A DNA stretch of 64,000 nt. Origin: Asparagopsis taxiformis (taxonomy: Eukaryota; Rhodophyta; Florideophyceae; Bonnemaisoniales; Bonnemaisoniaceae). The notes below the pieces were generated by a model that was not told the origin of the DNA, did not search any database, and saw only the letters and a list, made by a program, of their open reading frames with translations. Of this stretch, positions 19,166 to 29,262 are shown one piece after another (position 1 is the first letter of the stretch; every line of letters begins with the position of its first letter). The stretch is taken from contig JALQPE010000601.1 of assembly GCA_030407315.1 (NCBI GenBank), positions 1 to 64,000 on the forward strand. The letters run 5' to 3'. Position numbers and translations under genes: made by a program.

Positions 19166-20979
19166 TTCTTGCTCCGTTCAGTTAGCACGCATTACATTCT
19201 CCTTGCAATAAACTCGTCTTGTTGGTATCCACGTGTCGCCCTTCCCGCCTCTTGGTTCCTCCACTTGGTACACGCGCTGTAGTGTGACGCTGGGGGCCGG
19301 CCGGTACTCGGCGTGCCAGATCATGAGGCACGCAAGCGTCGGTGTGCCTTCGGTAAGGACGCGCGTGTCGTGGCTCAAAGCCGTATGTGCCCGTTGTCCA
19401 CGTCGCCGTTCGGGGGACAACCGGATGAAGTCGGCCATCAGCACGTGCCGATATTTCCAGTATGCGTTGGGTTGCGTGTGTTGTGGAACTTGAGAGGGGG
19501 GTGAACGGGGTGAGTTGGGGCGGCCGGTACGCCGGAGCGCGATCGTCGTAATGCGTTCGCTTCGTCGGTTCGTCGCGCGTGGTTCTCGCCGCCGCGGGTT
19601 AATTCCATCGCGCGTTCGCTCGCGGTCGCGTCATCGGTTCGTTGCTACGCGCCTTCGTTTTTCGCCTTCGCGTCGCCTCGCTTGCTACCTACGTTCGTGT
19701 CTCACTATCGCATCCGCTGTTCCATGGCTAGAGCGGGGCGAAAGGGCCTTATTCGCGGGCTCCCGTGTGGGTCGCCTCTTTCTTTTTGTAGACTAGGCCT
19801 CATTCTCCGCGCTTTCGCTGAGGGGGAGATGCGCGCGTGAATGCCACTATATTCTCGGTGGAGACCGGCGTACGTCCAGGTGACTGCGTCTTTCCACCGA
19901 GTTCGAGATGCTCGCTGGAGTCTGCGCGTGTTGTCGTCCAATCAAATGACGGCAGCGAGGGACGGCTTGTCACGGCGTGGGGGTCAGTGTGGCGGCGGCG
20001 CAATCCAGGTGCCCCTTCGCCAACAATTTTCTCGTGGGACAATTTTTGCGGGACGGTCAAATTGCTATTCCGCCGGGCCAGACTGCGCACCCAATTTCGG
20101 AGCCGCTCCCCTATTTTCGCGCGAAACCCATCGCTGGTTCCAGCGCATCGCACATCTCCTAGAGTCAGTCAGGGAGTTAGTCGGTGCCGGGCTTGCACGC
20201 ATTTTCCAGGTTGTGCGCCGACATACGTGAGCGAGACTCTCAGTACGTGACATAGCGCGACCTCTGCGTGGCGGTAGGCGGTTATTGAGGTTGCATAGCG
20301 TGGGCGACGAGTAGCTGCAGGGCGAACGAAGAGTAGTTGCGTGGCGAACGAAGAGCGGTCGAAGCGCGGGCGAGGAGTGATACGTGGTGTCTCCTGGCAG
20401 TCTTGGCGCGACTTGCGCAGCGGTTCCCGAACCTCGCACAGGTGGTCAGCGGGCGGCGCCTAGGGCGTAAGCGAGTGGGTTCGATTCCCACGCATCGACG
20501 GCGTTCTGCGCGACGCGTGTTAGCACCAGCAATACAAAACGTTCGTTTGTAGGCTCGCACAAGCGTTCAACTTCCAGTTAGTCTAGCCCAGTGTGGATTG
20601 CCTCCGTGCGGATAGCTGACGCGAGTAGTAACGCGACGCGCAAGCGACGAATCATGTGCGGCCTGTCGGACGAGTGCGTCAGCGGCTCGCGAGCGGCGTC
20701 GCTCCATTGCGTGCGGCGACCGTTCCAAGTCATTCAGCGATAGAACGTCAATTGCGCAGGGCGCGGTGAAACTTCGTCTGACGTCGCGACTGACGTTTTC
20801 GTGCGGTGTCACGTTATCGACTGAACCGGTTCGAGAATACTGGGCGCTGCGGGCACACGAAATAGACGGCAAGGATGATATGTCGGCGCGCTTTTTCGCA
20901 TACGCGTCGGAGCGAGCCTCATGGTCCTGGCCCGTTTTCTCCATGAGATCTGCAGGCGTCCTCCTTGGTTCGTATGCCG
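19166..20979. other. GC-rich spacer between gag-like gene and chromovirus pol
   Basis: Contains the AATAAA at 19207, a T-arm-like hairpin at 20475-20491 and many arginine-coded shadow frames caused by the CpG-rich composition. A 125-codon minus-strand frame at 20567-20944 follows pol on the same strand but shows no domain. The 3' LTR of the minus-strand pol should lie here; I could not define it. Short GGGCGA/GCGAACGAAGAG repeats occur near 20310-20370. Confidence 0.35.
20475..20491 (+). other. tRNA T-arm-like hairpin (B-box look-alike)
   Basis: GTGGGTTCGATTCCCAC is a perfect 5-bp stem with the 7-base loop TTCGATT, as in a tRNA T arm. No 5' acceptor strand pairs with the sequence that follows (GCATCGACGG), and no good anticodon arm lies upstream. 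I therefore do not call a tRNA gene. It may be a tRNA-derived relic. Confidence 0.3.
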
Positions 20980-23735
20980 CTCTTGGCTCGGCGGTTCTGC
21001 ACGTTAGTTGCGTGGCGGGCGATGGCGCGTCCTCTTGTCCGCTAACCGCGAACTGGAGCGACTGGGTGGCGTCCGGCGCGGTTTGGTGACGCTTGTCGCT
21101 TCCGGCGTGCGCTTCTTCGGCGGGGGTCCCCGGCGGTCGCGTGACGTAGCGTGGTCGGGCTCGGTGTCGCGTCCGGCGGCGCTCGAAGCGGTTCGCTTTA
21201 GGTCCTTGCGAAAACGTGCGACAATGGGTGCGGGTAGTGAGCCCACGGGTTCCCAGGTATCATCGCGCGGCGAATATCCTTTCCAGCGCACTCGGAAAAC
21301 GGCTTCCCCAGCATCGTCAATGCCTTCGGCCATGAGTTTGTCAATCATAAATTCGCGCGTTCCGTACCCAGACTCTGGGCTAACTTTGCGCGAAGCTTCG
21401 AGGTCGCGTTCGCTGCGTCGCGTAGCGTCGCTAGCGGCTTCCGTTGCGGTAGCATCTTCCTCGTCGTCTAGCGGGGAAGGCGCGGGCGTCGCAATACGCG
21501 GTGCGACACGGATGCGGTCGGAACTAACGAGCTCGGGCACGCCATCTATTACGATTTCGTAGGTATGGCCGCGACAGCCTATTACAGGGAAAGGGCCGGA
21601 GACGGGGTAGTCCAATTTCGACGCACGCGCTCCTTCGTCTCGCTGCGCTCGAGTCGTCGCTCCCGCGCGGGTATCCAAGTAGACTTGGTCACCCACCTTG
21701 ATTTCCTTGTTCACTGCGCGTACGCCGCGGTCGAAATCCCGTTTATACCGCGCTTGCGCCTTCTTCAGCGCGTTTGCTGCGCGCGCGTAGGCGTCCGATA
21801 ATCGCGCTAGAAATTCCATGCGGAGAAACGGCGTGCTGCGAATCGTGTCCACTTGTTCCATTCCCAGCGATACGGGGTAGCGTGTGAGCGTAAGTTCGAA
21901 CGGCGACGTATTCGTCGAGCGGTGTATCGCGCGGTTGTAAGCGTACGCTAGCGCGTCTAAATGCTCGTCCCAATCTCTGCGCTCTTCATCTACATAATGG
22001 CGCAGCGTCGCGACGATGGTGCGGTTCATGCGCTCGACTTGTCCGTTCGATTGCGGATGGTACGTCGTTGTGAATATGTTTCGCGTACCCATCAGCGCGC
22101 AAGTCTCCTGAAACAGCTTCGAGCGGAATTGCGGCCCATTGTCCGAAAGTAGCGTGCGCGGCGGTCCATAGACGAACACCCAATCTCGGCAAAATGCCTT
22201 CGAAGGCTTTTCCGTTGCGATCGCAACGGCGAGCGCGGATACGCGTCCGAGCGCGATGAGTCGGCAGAGTTTGCTATAGCGGTCTGCGATTACAAGTACG
22301 AAGCGGCGTTGGCGCGGAGTCTCGGGCAGCGGCCCAAGGATATCGATAGCGACGTCTTCGAGCGGGCGCGTCGCGGGAATAGCTTCAGGGCGTTCGTGTG
22401 GCGATATTGCGTAACGCGGTTACGTGCGCACGCGTCGTACAGTCTCACGGTGGTGTAGACGTCTACGCTCATCATCGGCCAGTAGTACGCGCGTCGGATT
22501 GCGTCATACATGCGTCGCGCGCCCGGATGTCCTGCGGTTACCGCGTAATGGTTAGCTCGCAAAATGCGCCCCTTAATCGCTTCGGGCACGACTATCTGGG
22601 TGGCGTCGTCCAGCGGCGCGGTCCTCATAAGTATCCCATCGGGGGACAGGTGAAAGCGCGACTGCGGCGCGGTTTCGACATCGCGCTTCGCGTTTTGGCA
22701 GAATTCGTCCGTCGCTTGCTCGCGAATCCACTCGTCAGTGGACACGGGCGGTTCGATGCACGACCGAGTTGCCAGTAGGCAGTCCAAACTCGGGTAGTAT
22801 TCTGCGTAGTCGCATAGTAGCGCGGTATCGGTTCGCGCATAAGCGTCCGCGTGCGGTTCAACGATATTCGCGGCGTCGAAGCAGGGTATCTCGTCCGGTA
22901 TTTCCGTCTCGTCGCCGCTTCGCGTGGCCATTCGCGAGAGCGCGTCGGCGATGACATGGCGTTTACCCTTTTTATATTCGATATCGAACTCGAACTCGGC
23001 GAGTCGCAATCGCCAGCGCGCCAGCCGTCCTTCCGCAGAGGTCATGTTTAGAATCCAGCGCAGCGAATTGTGGTCCGTGCGAACCGTGAACTTCCGTCCT
23101 TCTAGATACGCACGTAGTAGTAACACTGCCCATACCACCGCGAGGCATTCGCGTTCCGTCGTCGAATAGTTTCGCTCCGCGTCGTTAAGCGTGCGCGACC
23201 AGTATCCGACTGGATGTAATGTGTCTCCGTCGGCGTCTAACTGTAGTAATGCGCATCCGATTTGTCCCTGCGACGCGTCTGTATCGAGCACGTATGGGTG
23301 TCCCTCGCGCGGTAGGCGAAGAATAGGCGGAGATAGCATCGCTCGTCGCAGTGATTCGAACGCGCGCGTTTGCTCCGGCGTCGGCGCGGGTAAGCTGTCT
23401 CCTTGGTCCTTTTTCAACAGCTGCGTGAGCGGCACGGCTATGAACGCGAATTTCTCGACGAATCGGCGGTATACGTTGCATGTTCCCAGAAAGCTGCGCA
23501 GCTGCGTTTTCGTCGTCGGATACGTCGCATCGCGCAGCGCGTCGCATTTCGTCGTCGGCACGGATTGCTTCCAGGCGAAATAGTATGTCCCAGGTAGTCT
23601 ACCGAGCGCTTGAAGAACTCAGTCTTCGCGAATTTAAGCGAAACGCCAGCGCGTCCGAGGATTCCCAGTATCTCGTCGACGTGATGCTGTGATCTCTCGT
23701 ATTTCAACGATTCTGTTGCTTGCTGCAACCAGTTG
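20980..23735 (-). mobile_element. Ty3/Gypsy chromovirus, 5'-truncated pol fragment
   Basis: The minus strand carries the end of reverse transcriptase, RNase H, integrase and a chromodomain. Reverse transcriptase is cut at about 23728, where the composition drops abruptly to ordinary A+T content. Gag, protease and most of reverse transcriptase of this element are thus missing. The gag-like gene at 16363-19165 lies on the other strand, so it is not the upstream half of this copy in its present arrangement. Confidence 0.75.
21004..23728 (-). pseudogene. Chromovirus pol: RT end, RNase H, integrase, chromodomain
   Basis: Frames on the minus strand in order. 23728 downward: RT palm end (HHVDEILGILGRAGVSLKF, SVDYLGHTISPG). 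23561-22290: RT connection (LRSFLGTCNVYRRFVEKFA), RNase H (YVLDTDASQGQIGCALLQ, TVRTDHNSLRWIL) and the integrase zinc region (HPGARRMYDAIRRAYYWP). 22179-21004: integrase core with D13 (SDNGPQF) and E49 (NGQVERMNR), then a chromodomain at 277-325 (VFRVRWKGYSPRDDTWEP). At least three one-base shifts separate these frames (near 23570, 22370 and 22190). The chromodomain would steer integration toward histone-marked chromatin. The family call is firm; the copy is not functional as written. Confidence 0.85.
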
Positions 23736-24046
23736 ACTATTCCATAACTCTACGATATGTCTTCATAAACCGTCTCTTTTTCATTCTATACATCACTCTC
23801 CCAGCCAACCTGAGCTGAACAAACAGAGCGTGATATTGAAATATACCTGTCCTGTCCCTTCCTCCATGTACACCTCCCTTCTCGTAGATACTTGTCTAGC
23901 TTTTAGTTACAGTTACAGTTCTATCATCTTTTAAAGCAGAGTAGAAGTAGGCTAGAACAAAGGTTTGGGACCTCTCATACTACTCCTCAGGTGTGCCTTG
24001 GCACTGCTACCAACGACCAGAACACCTCTACAGCGCCTTTTCCGTG

Positions 24047-24179
24047 GATGATAAAATTTGGTAATTTTTTGGGCTCCATGAATTACTCGAGTAAAAACTG
24101 ATCTAGCTCCCGACAAAGACTAGATCAGTTTTTACTCGAGTAATTTTTAGAGCCCAAAAAATTACCAAATTTTATCATC
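24047..24179. repeat. Long hairpin 1 (arms about 60 bp)
   Basis: GATGATAAAATTTGGTAATT through ACTCGAGTAAAAACTGATCT is followed by a loop CTCCCGACAAAGA-type spacer and then by the near-perfect reverse complement back to TTTTATCATC. The only visible mismatch lies around CATG/TTTA near the middle of the arm. Transcribed either way it would form a very stable stem. Confidence 0.85.
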
Positions 24180-24458
24180 TCCCAAATCGTCCGTTCTGAC
24201 CACCACGGCAGCCTTTCTGCTCGCCACCAAACCTACTCCACCACTCTCTACGTCTTCATCTACCTATCTGAACCGACCTCAATACACCTCACTCCGCGTC
24301 TTTGTGTGCCCGTCAGGCTATCATTTACTGTTGTACCATTTCTGGAAAGCTGGGCCGAAGTGAGCTAGAACAAAGATTTGGGACCTCCCATACTACTCCT
24401 CAGGTGTGCCTTGGCACTGCTACCAACGACCAGAACACCTCCACAGCGCCTTTCCGTG

Positions 24459-24578
24459 GATGATAAAATTTGGTAATTTTTTGGGGCTCCAAAAATTACT
24501 CGAGTAAAAACTGATCTAGCTCCCGACAAAGACTAGATCAGTTTTTACTCGAGTAATTTTTGGAGCCCGAAAAATTAC
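24459..24578. repeat. Long hairpin 2
   Basis: Same sequence as hairpin 1 with identical loop; the right arm pairs back to GGAGCCCGAAAAATTAC and then diverges into GTTCAATTTT, so its outer stem is shorter. A further small hairpin with an 11-bp stem (AATGTCGAATA pairing with TATTCGACATT) lies at 24664-24705. Confidence 0.8.
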
Positions 24579-24909
24579 GTTCAATTTTTTTCCAGTAATT
24601 TTCGCACCTCAAAAGTTACGAAATTTCAGCATCTCGCAACATGTCTTTCTCACTGTTCAGCGAATGTCGAATAGAGTACTATTAAAGGAATCCTATTCGA
24701 CATTGAAATTTTACTGTTCGCTTCAGGTATTACGGAATCGTATTACGTAATATGAAAAACTCTTGTAACGGTATTATGTGAGTGACTACTCAGTACCAGA
24801 CTGCCCTCAACTTATGGTTGACCAAACGATTTCGTCCTAATCGAAACCATCCACTGTCTCTGAATCCATTTCCATCTTAGAACACCTTCAGATTCCCAGT
24901 TGTCACTTC

Positions 24910-27099
24910 ATGGGAAGACCAAGGAAGCCCCGTTCCGGTCTGCGCCTTCGTTACAACACTGTTCCGCATCCCCATAACCGATCTAGACGTTCGACGTCCA
25001 GAACCGTATCTGATCCTTTTGCACTTCGGCAAGATGACTCGAGACCCTTTCAAGTCGATCGAGTTGCCTCATCCCTTGACTCACTCGCTACTGCACCAGG
25101 ATCCGAGCCTAGTCTGCGATTACCCCTGGAAAGCCCCTCCGAAGTAGTTCCTACTTCGATGTCTCCCGAAGGCCTACTTCCGCAGGAAGGTAGCATTGCC
25201 TTCGCAGACAGCAATGGTATCCAATATATCGTTCCCCCTGCTTTGGAAGGTCATCAAGTTTTAAGTACTGTTGAAGATGAAGTCGTTTCCGTGCCATGCA
25301 GCGAGAACGCGACCAGGGGGCCTACTCATGACATCGAAACTGATAGAACAGGAGGTTCCGAACATTATCCTGGCCATATTGATGAAGATGATACACATCC
25401 AGAATTTAATGATGTGTGTGCTGAAGATGAAGACCTTCTTCTACAAGAAATGACACAATCGAAGCTTCTCCTCTCGTCCCCTTTCATCGAGGATACCTCG
25501 AATCCGCTCAAGGCACGCCAATATATGACGCAATGGACAACTCTGTATGCAGTAGCGAAGTTGACCGGATCCACGAAATGCACTGCCGCAGATCTGAATG
25601 AAGATCGCGTTTTGTTCGATTTCGCAAGGAAGGGTTCAACTGAAAAGCACGTTCAGAAAGGGCTACCTCATTATTCTACGATCACCCGAAAAGTTAGACC
25701 ATGGCTATTCTTCAACGCCTGGTTGCGTTCGGAAACGGTGTATTTCCCCGTGAATGTAGACCGCAGTGCAGCACGTATGGCATCTCAGGCCATTTTGCGA
25801 AGAAGCAAGATTGAACAGAACACCGCTGGCCAAACTGCACCAGTACTAATCGTTCCACCAAGTGAATACGCCCGAGAAGACATATCTACTCCAGAATTGT
25901 TCGATCTTGCCTGGCGCCATAACGTAGCCTCCAAGTCATTCGAATCTGATGGGGTACCAACTATACATGGAAACATATATACGTCGAATCTGGGGAAATT
26001 CAGAGAGCGCTTCGTGAAAGGACAAAACCACTCTCTCAGTGCTGAGGAGATGGATGGTACACCCATCACTGCTTTCGGGGGTGGTACTGTCCAGGTCCGA
26101 GTTACCACTGGTCAACAAGCCAACCATCTGGACCCTAGTGCCGCCTCCTGCTTTCAGAAGAAATCAATTTCCTCCAACTCAGATTCTTTCGTGGCTTTCA
26201 CGTCCTCTTCATGGGTGAACAACAGTAAGGCCTCTGATCAGCAGCAGTCCGTTTCTCCCCACTCCTTCGGGCCTGGTTTGGCACTCCGCAAAAAGTCCTT
26301 TGAGCAATTCGCTCGACCTGGAGATCATCTCACACTTTTATCTCCTGCTTCAGGATGTAACTTTACGTATACTACTGGGCAGCCTTTCATCGTCGGTCTT
26401 ATAGTCAGCTCTCCGGGTCCCCCGTCTCCATTTCGCAAACTCATGTTCTTCATCAATTCTGAAGGACTTTACACTAATATCGGTGGCAGTCGTGCGATTA
26501 ACATTGTCATTTTATTGAGTCAGGGCACGAATAGCCTTCCCTGCCATCCGACAAGTATCCGTGGTGTTCTCGACTGTGGCACCACATACTATGTCTACCC
26601 TTTTCTTTTGTACTGCGATGACTTCAATGAGGCCTCTGGTAAGAGTGGTAGTGCTGGAGGATGTTATATGATCCCCATGGGGCTGCCCCTGGACTGTCGC
26701 CGGAATAGTTCTGCAGTGCGTATTATCGGTGTCACTGGTCCCGGTGTAAGTACAAACCATATTCTTCGACATATCTCTCGCGACATAATCCAGGGATGTA
26801 CGACTGGTTTCCATGACGTAGATCCAGAGGGTAACGATTGCATCATTTTCCTGGACTTTGTCGGTTTTGTATCAGACTATCCCGCATGTTCCCATGTTCT
26901 CGATGTCATGGGACACAATGCAGATTGTCCATGCCACTTGTGTTTCTTCGTCAGAGGAGGTAAACACGGGAAACATTCACAGTTCGGGTACGACACCAGT
27001 CTTCATTCTAGTTCGGATTCTCTATTCCGTACTTCAGAGAGAACTCAGGCAGTTCAGTCATCACAAAGTACGGTGAGCATCATGAAATACCTGGAATGA
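24910..27099 (+). CDS. DDE transposase, N-terminal part
   Basis: 729 codons from ATG 24910 to TGA 27097. The start MGRPRKPRSG is AT-hook-like and suits a DNA-binding N-terminus. The C-terminal third carries transposase motifs: YPFLLYCDDFNE (Asp near residue 570), GGCYMIPMGLPLDCRR, RDIIQGCTTGFHDVDPEGND, FVSDYPACSHVLD (Asp near 656) and GHNADCPCHLC, a likely zinc-binding insertion. This resembles the broad CACTA/Plavaka/KDZ group of large transposases, where an Asp-x-Pro-Ala and a Cys-x-x-Cys region sit between the catalytic acids. The frame ends in sequence (TVSIMKYLE) that looks out of register. The other frame there reads KYGEHHEIPGMS and runs straight into the next gene part, so I infer a one-base shift near 27050. 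Confidence 0.7.
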   Translation: MGRPRKPRSGLRLRYNTVPHPHNRSRRSTSRTVSDPFALRQDDSRPFQVDRVASSLDSLATAPGSEPSLRLPLESPSEVVPTSMSPEGLLPQEGSIAFADSNGIQYIVPPALEGHQVLSTVEDEVVSVPCSENATRGPTHDIETDRTGGSEHYPGHIDEDDTHPEFNDVCAEDEDLLLQEMTQSKLLLSSPFIEDTSNPLKARQYMTQWTTLYAVAKLTGSTKCTAADLNEDRVLFDFARKGSTEKHVQKGLPHYSTITRKVRPWLFFNAWLRSETVYFPVNVDRSAARMASQAILRRSKIEQNTAGQTAPVLIVPPSEYAREDISTPELFDLAWRHNVASKSFESDGVPTIHGNIYTSNLGKFRERFVKGQNHSLSAEEMDGTPITAFGGGTVQVRVTTGQQANHLDPSAASCFQKKSISSNSDSFVAFTSSSWVNNSKASDQQQSVSPHSFGPGLALRKKSFEQFARPGDHLTLLSPASGCNFTYTTGQPFIVGLIVSSPGPPSPFRKLMFFINSEGLYTNIGGSRAINIVILLSQGTNSLPCHPTSIRGVLDCGTTYYVYPFLLYCDDFNEASGKSGSAGGCYMIPMGLPLDCRRNSSAVRIIGVTGPGVSTNHILRHISRDIIQGCTTGFHDVDPEGNDCIIFLDFVGFVSDYPACSHVLDVMGHNADCPCHLCFFVRGGKHGKHSQFGYDTSLHSSSDSLFRTSERTQAVQSSQSTVSIMKYLE

Positions 27100-28895
27100 G
27101 TAAAGTGCAAAGCGCTACTGAAACTCCGATGCTTCTTATAGAGCAACTGCTTGATGAAACTAGGTCTAAAGGCCTCGTTCCATCTGGCACACCCCTTGGT
27201 ATGGATTCTGTGAGCATCTCTGTTGTTCCCGCTATTATTGATTCATACCGTTCCACATTTATTGGGATCGACCACCTCCTCCAAGGGCTTGCTAAGGATG
27301 CCCTGGACAATGCTTTTTCGTGCCTGCCTAGTGATGGTAGTAGAAGGATGGCAGAAAGTTTTATGGTAGATGCCCTTCACGTCCTAGGTCTCACTAACCA
27401 GAAGAGGATATATAACTTCACCTCGGGTGAAACAAATACAATGGGAATCTCGGACAGATTTGCTTTACTTCTAGTCGCAGATCACTGTTTTGGGTTGGCT
27501 CTGAGCTTCCAGTCCGGGGAGTCTTCAGAAGGCTCTGGAGCAAGGTCTATCCGAGCTTCCGAGAAGCAAAGAGAACTTTCCCTAGAACTTGTTCGATTGC
27601 TATCCTCAATTGACGGCATAGAGTCAGTACAGAGCGCGACCGGACTATCGGCAGCTAAGCGTTTTCGAAAACTGCAACAGCTTTCGAAAGATTATGCAAA
27701 ACGTGTAGATGACCTGCTCGTAACCGTTCCTCCCAGAAAAAGGAGTACGGTACCATCAAAGAAAAGAAAACTGAAAGGAGACGGCTCTGTGGTAATTGAC
27801 GCCGACCAAAATGAAGTTGAACAGAAGACTACGGGATTCAGGGCAAGGAAGCTTTTGGACAATAAGCCAAACTTGCATAGACTCATTGAAGCTTTCGAAC
27901 ACACGGTTCCTCTACTCAACCATGCTCGTCAGGTGGCTGAACTTTCCTTCGAAGCAACCCACCAACAGATGAAAAGAGGACTTGAACGTTGGGGAGGTTC
28001 TGACAGGCAGTTGGATGCAATGATGGCTGCACTTGGAAACCACTGGAAGGGAAGGCTCAACCTGGCTCTCAACAATTTTTCAAATGCGCCACCAACTTCT
28101 GTTCAGCGAGATATCTCGAAACGATTCCTTCTCCGGGTCTTGTTCGGACGCGACCATTGTAAATCGATGGAGGATATCCCAGCAAGCACTCTACATGATC
28201 TTCGGCAGGACCCACTTCTCGAACATCTCAGGAAGTCTTCTCTCCCATGCTTCTCATCTCCTTTTTCATATTACTTTTGGTCTCCTGTGCGTTCCATATC
28301 AACCCAGCAGGACTTCACCTGTGGGCACAATTCAGATACTTTACACATTTCTGGAATACTTTGCAAAGGTGCTCGACTTATTTCTATGCACCCTGCTTGC
28401 TCCACACCATTCTCTGGTACATCTAGAGAGTTTTTCAAGTGTCATGAAATAGCTTCCGGGTGTGTTGTACAAGCTTGCTACTCGAATTTGCTAAATTCTA
28501 AGATCTTACAGAAGACTTCTTCACCCTCCTTCTGGGCTGTAGATACTGTCTTCGAACCGGCTTCGGGACAAGAACACGTCCTACCTCATCTCTCTACGAA
28601 GGACAGATCTTCCGGCGGAATTAATCCTCTATCTTATGCAATTGTGCATTGTGTTTCCAAGAATAACTCCGATAATTCTAGTTTTACTGTGAATAGGGAT
28701 TCAGGTTCCTGGTTCCTCCCTCTTACATCCGGGGTTCGAAAGGTTGGCTTGCTGCACAACTGCACTCCGTCACTTTGCAAAGTGGACAACAGGAGTGGAA
28801 GAGGAGGGATAACGCACGGTGGTCCTTCTTTCACAGAAGGAGGTTCTTTCTCTTTCATTACCAGAGCGGATGGTTATCCGCCAAGGACAGCGTAG
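27096..28895 (+). CDS. DDE transposase, C-terminal part
   Basis: 599 codons from ATG 27096 (overlapping the TGA of the upstream part as ATGA). The frame is open upstream of this ATG and reads KYGEHHEIPGMSKVQ, so the ATG is probably internal to one long protein. A basic stretch PPRKRSTVPSKKRKLKG (about residues 210-226) looks like a nuclear localisation signal. SFEATHQQMKRGLERWG (from about 284) matches the position and style of the catalytic-Glu helix of large DDE transposases. The last 200 residues are Ser/Cys-rich with no recognised fold. Joined with the upstream part the protein would be about 1,330 residues. Confidence 0.6.
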   Translation: MSKVQSATETPMLLIEQLLDETRSKGLVPSGTPLGMDSVSISVVPAIIDSYRSTFIGIDHLLQGLAKDALDNAFSCLPSDGSRRMAESFMVDALHVLGLTNQKRIYNFTSGETNTMGISDRFALLLVADHCFGLALSFQSGESSEGSGARSIRASEKQRELSLELVRLLSSIDGIESVQSATGLSAAKRFRKLQQLSKDYAKRVDDLLVTVPPRKRSTVPSKKRKLKGDGSVVIDADQNEVEQKTTGFRARKLLDNKPNLHRLIEAFEHTVPLLNHARQVAELSFEATHQQMKRGLERWGGSDRQLDAMMAALGNHWKGRLNLALNNFSNAPPTSVQRDISKRFLLRVLFGRDHCKSMEDIPASTLHDLRQDPLLEHLRKSSLPCFSSPFSYYFWSPVRSISTQQDFTCGHNSDTLHISGILCKGARLISMHPACSTPFSGTSREFFKCHEIASGCVVQACYSNLLNSKILQKTSSPSFWAVDTVFEPASGQEHVLPHLSTKDRSSGGINPLSYAIVHCVSKNNSDNSSFTVNRDSGSWFLPLTSGVRKVGLLHNCTPSLCKVDNRSGRGGITHGGPSFTEGGSFSFITRADGYPPRTA

Positions 28896-29152
28896 AAATC
28901 TATGAAATTGTGTATTCGGTTTGGTTCGTCCTGTCAGAATGATTTTTCTTGGATTCACTCATTCCTGTTCTACAGATACTACTTTTTGTACTTCTCCAGC
29001 CGAATATATGACTTTATTCCTTTCCGCACTCGTAAACTTGCACCTGTTTGTCGCTAGACTACTTCCCTATCCTTTTCCGACGTATTTATTCCCCAGTCTA
29101 CCTTCAGCTTCCTTATCCATTCGTTGAACTACCGTCAACCTGAACCAGCTGT

Positions 29153-29259
29153 GCTGCAGTAAAAAGTGATCTACCAAGTGCATCTTCCTAGATCACTTCT
29201 TACTGCAGTAAAAAATGATCTACCAAATGCATCTTCCTAGATCACTTTTTACTGCAGTA
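29153..29259. repeat. Two tandem hairpins, right side of the transposon
   Basis: CTGCAGTAAAAAGTGATCTA, a CCAAGTGCATCTTCC spacer and the reverse complement TAGATCACTT...CTGCAG are followed at once by a second copy of the same hairpin. The shared outer palindrome CTGCAG joins them. Confidence 0.8.
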
Positions 29260-29262
29260 ACT

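Larger units (their letters stand above)
23935..24579 (+). repeat. Two tandem copies (412-bp period) at the left side of the transposon
   Basis: GGCTAGAACAAAGGTTTGGG and the following CATACTACTCCTCAGGTGTG, up to GTGGATGATAAAATTTGG, appear from about 23951 and again from about 24363. Each copy ends in the hairpin. Differences are few substitutions and one T indel. Confidence 0.75.
23736..29262 (+). mobile_element. DNA transposon with DDE transposase and long terminal-region hairpins
   Basis: The transposase gene (24910-28895) is flanked on the left by two 412-bp tandem copies, each with a long hairpin (24047-24179 and 24459-24578), and on the right by two hairpins (29153-29259). Left and right hairpins share a related core: ACTCGAGTAAAAACTGATCT on the left and ACTGCAGTAAAAAGTGATCT on the right. 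That shared core is the reason to treat them as parts of one element. Exact ends and any target-site duplication were not found; the left border is set at the composition change near 23736. Confidence 0.55.

Noticed and set aside
20400..20512. A tRNA gene around GTGGGTTCGATTCCCAC
   Set aside because: Only the T arm is present; no matching 5' acceptor strand or anticodon arm.
24047..24578. MITE insertions explaining the two hairpins
   Set aside because: Each hairpin belongs to a larger 412-bp tandem unit and shares its core with hairpins on the other side of the transposase, so they are better seen as parts of that element.
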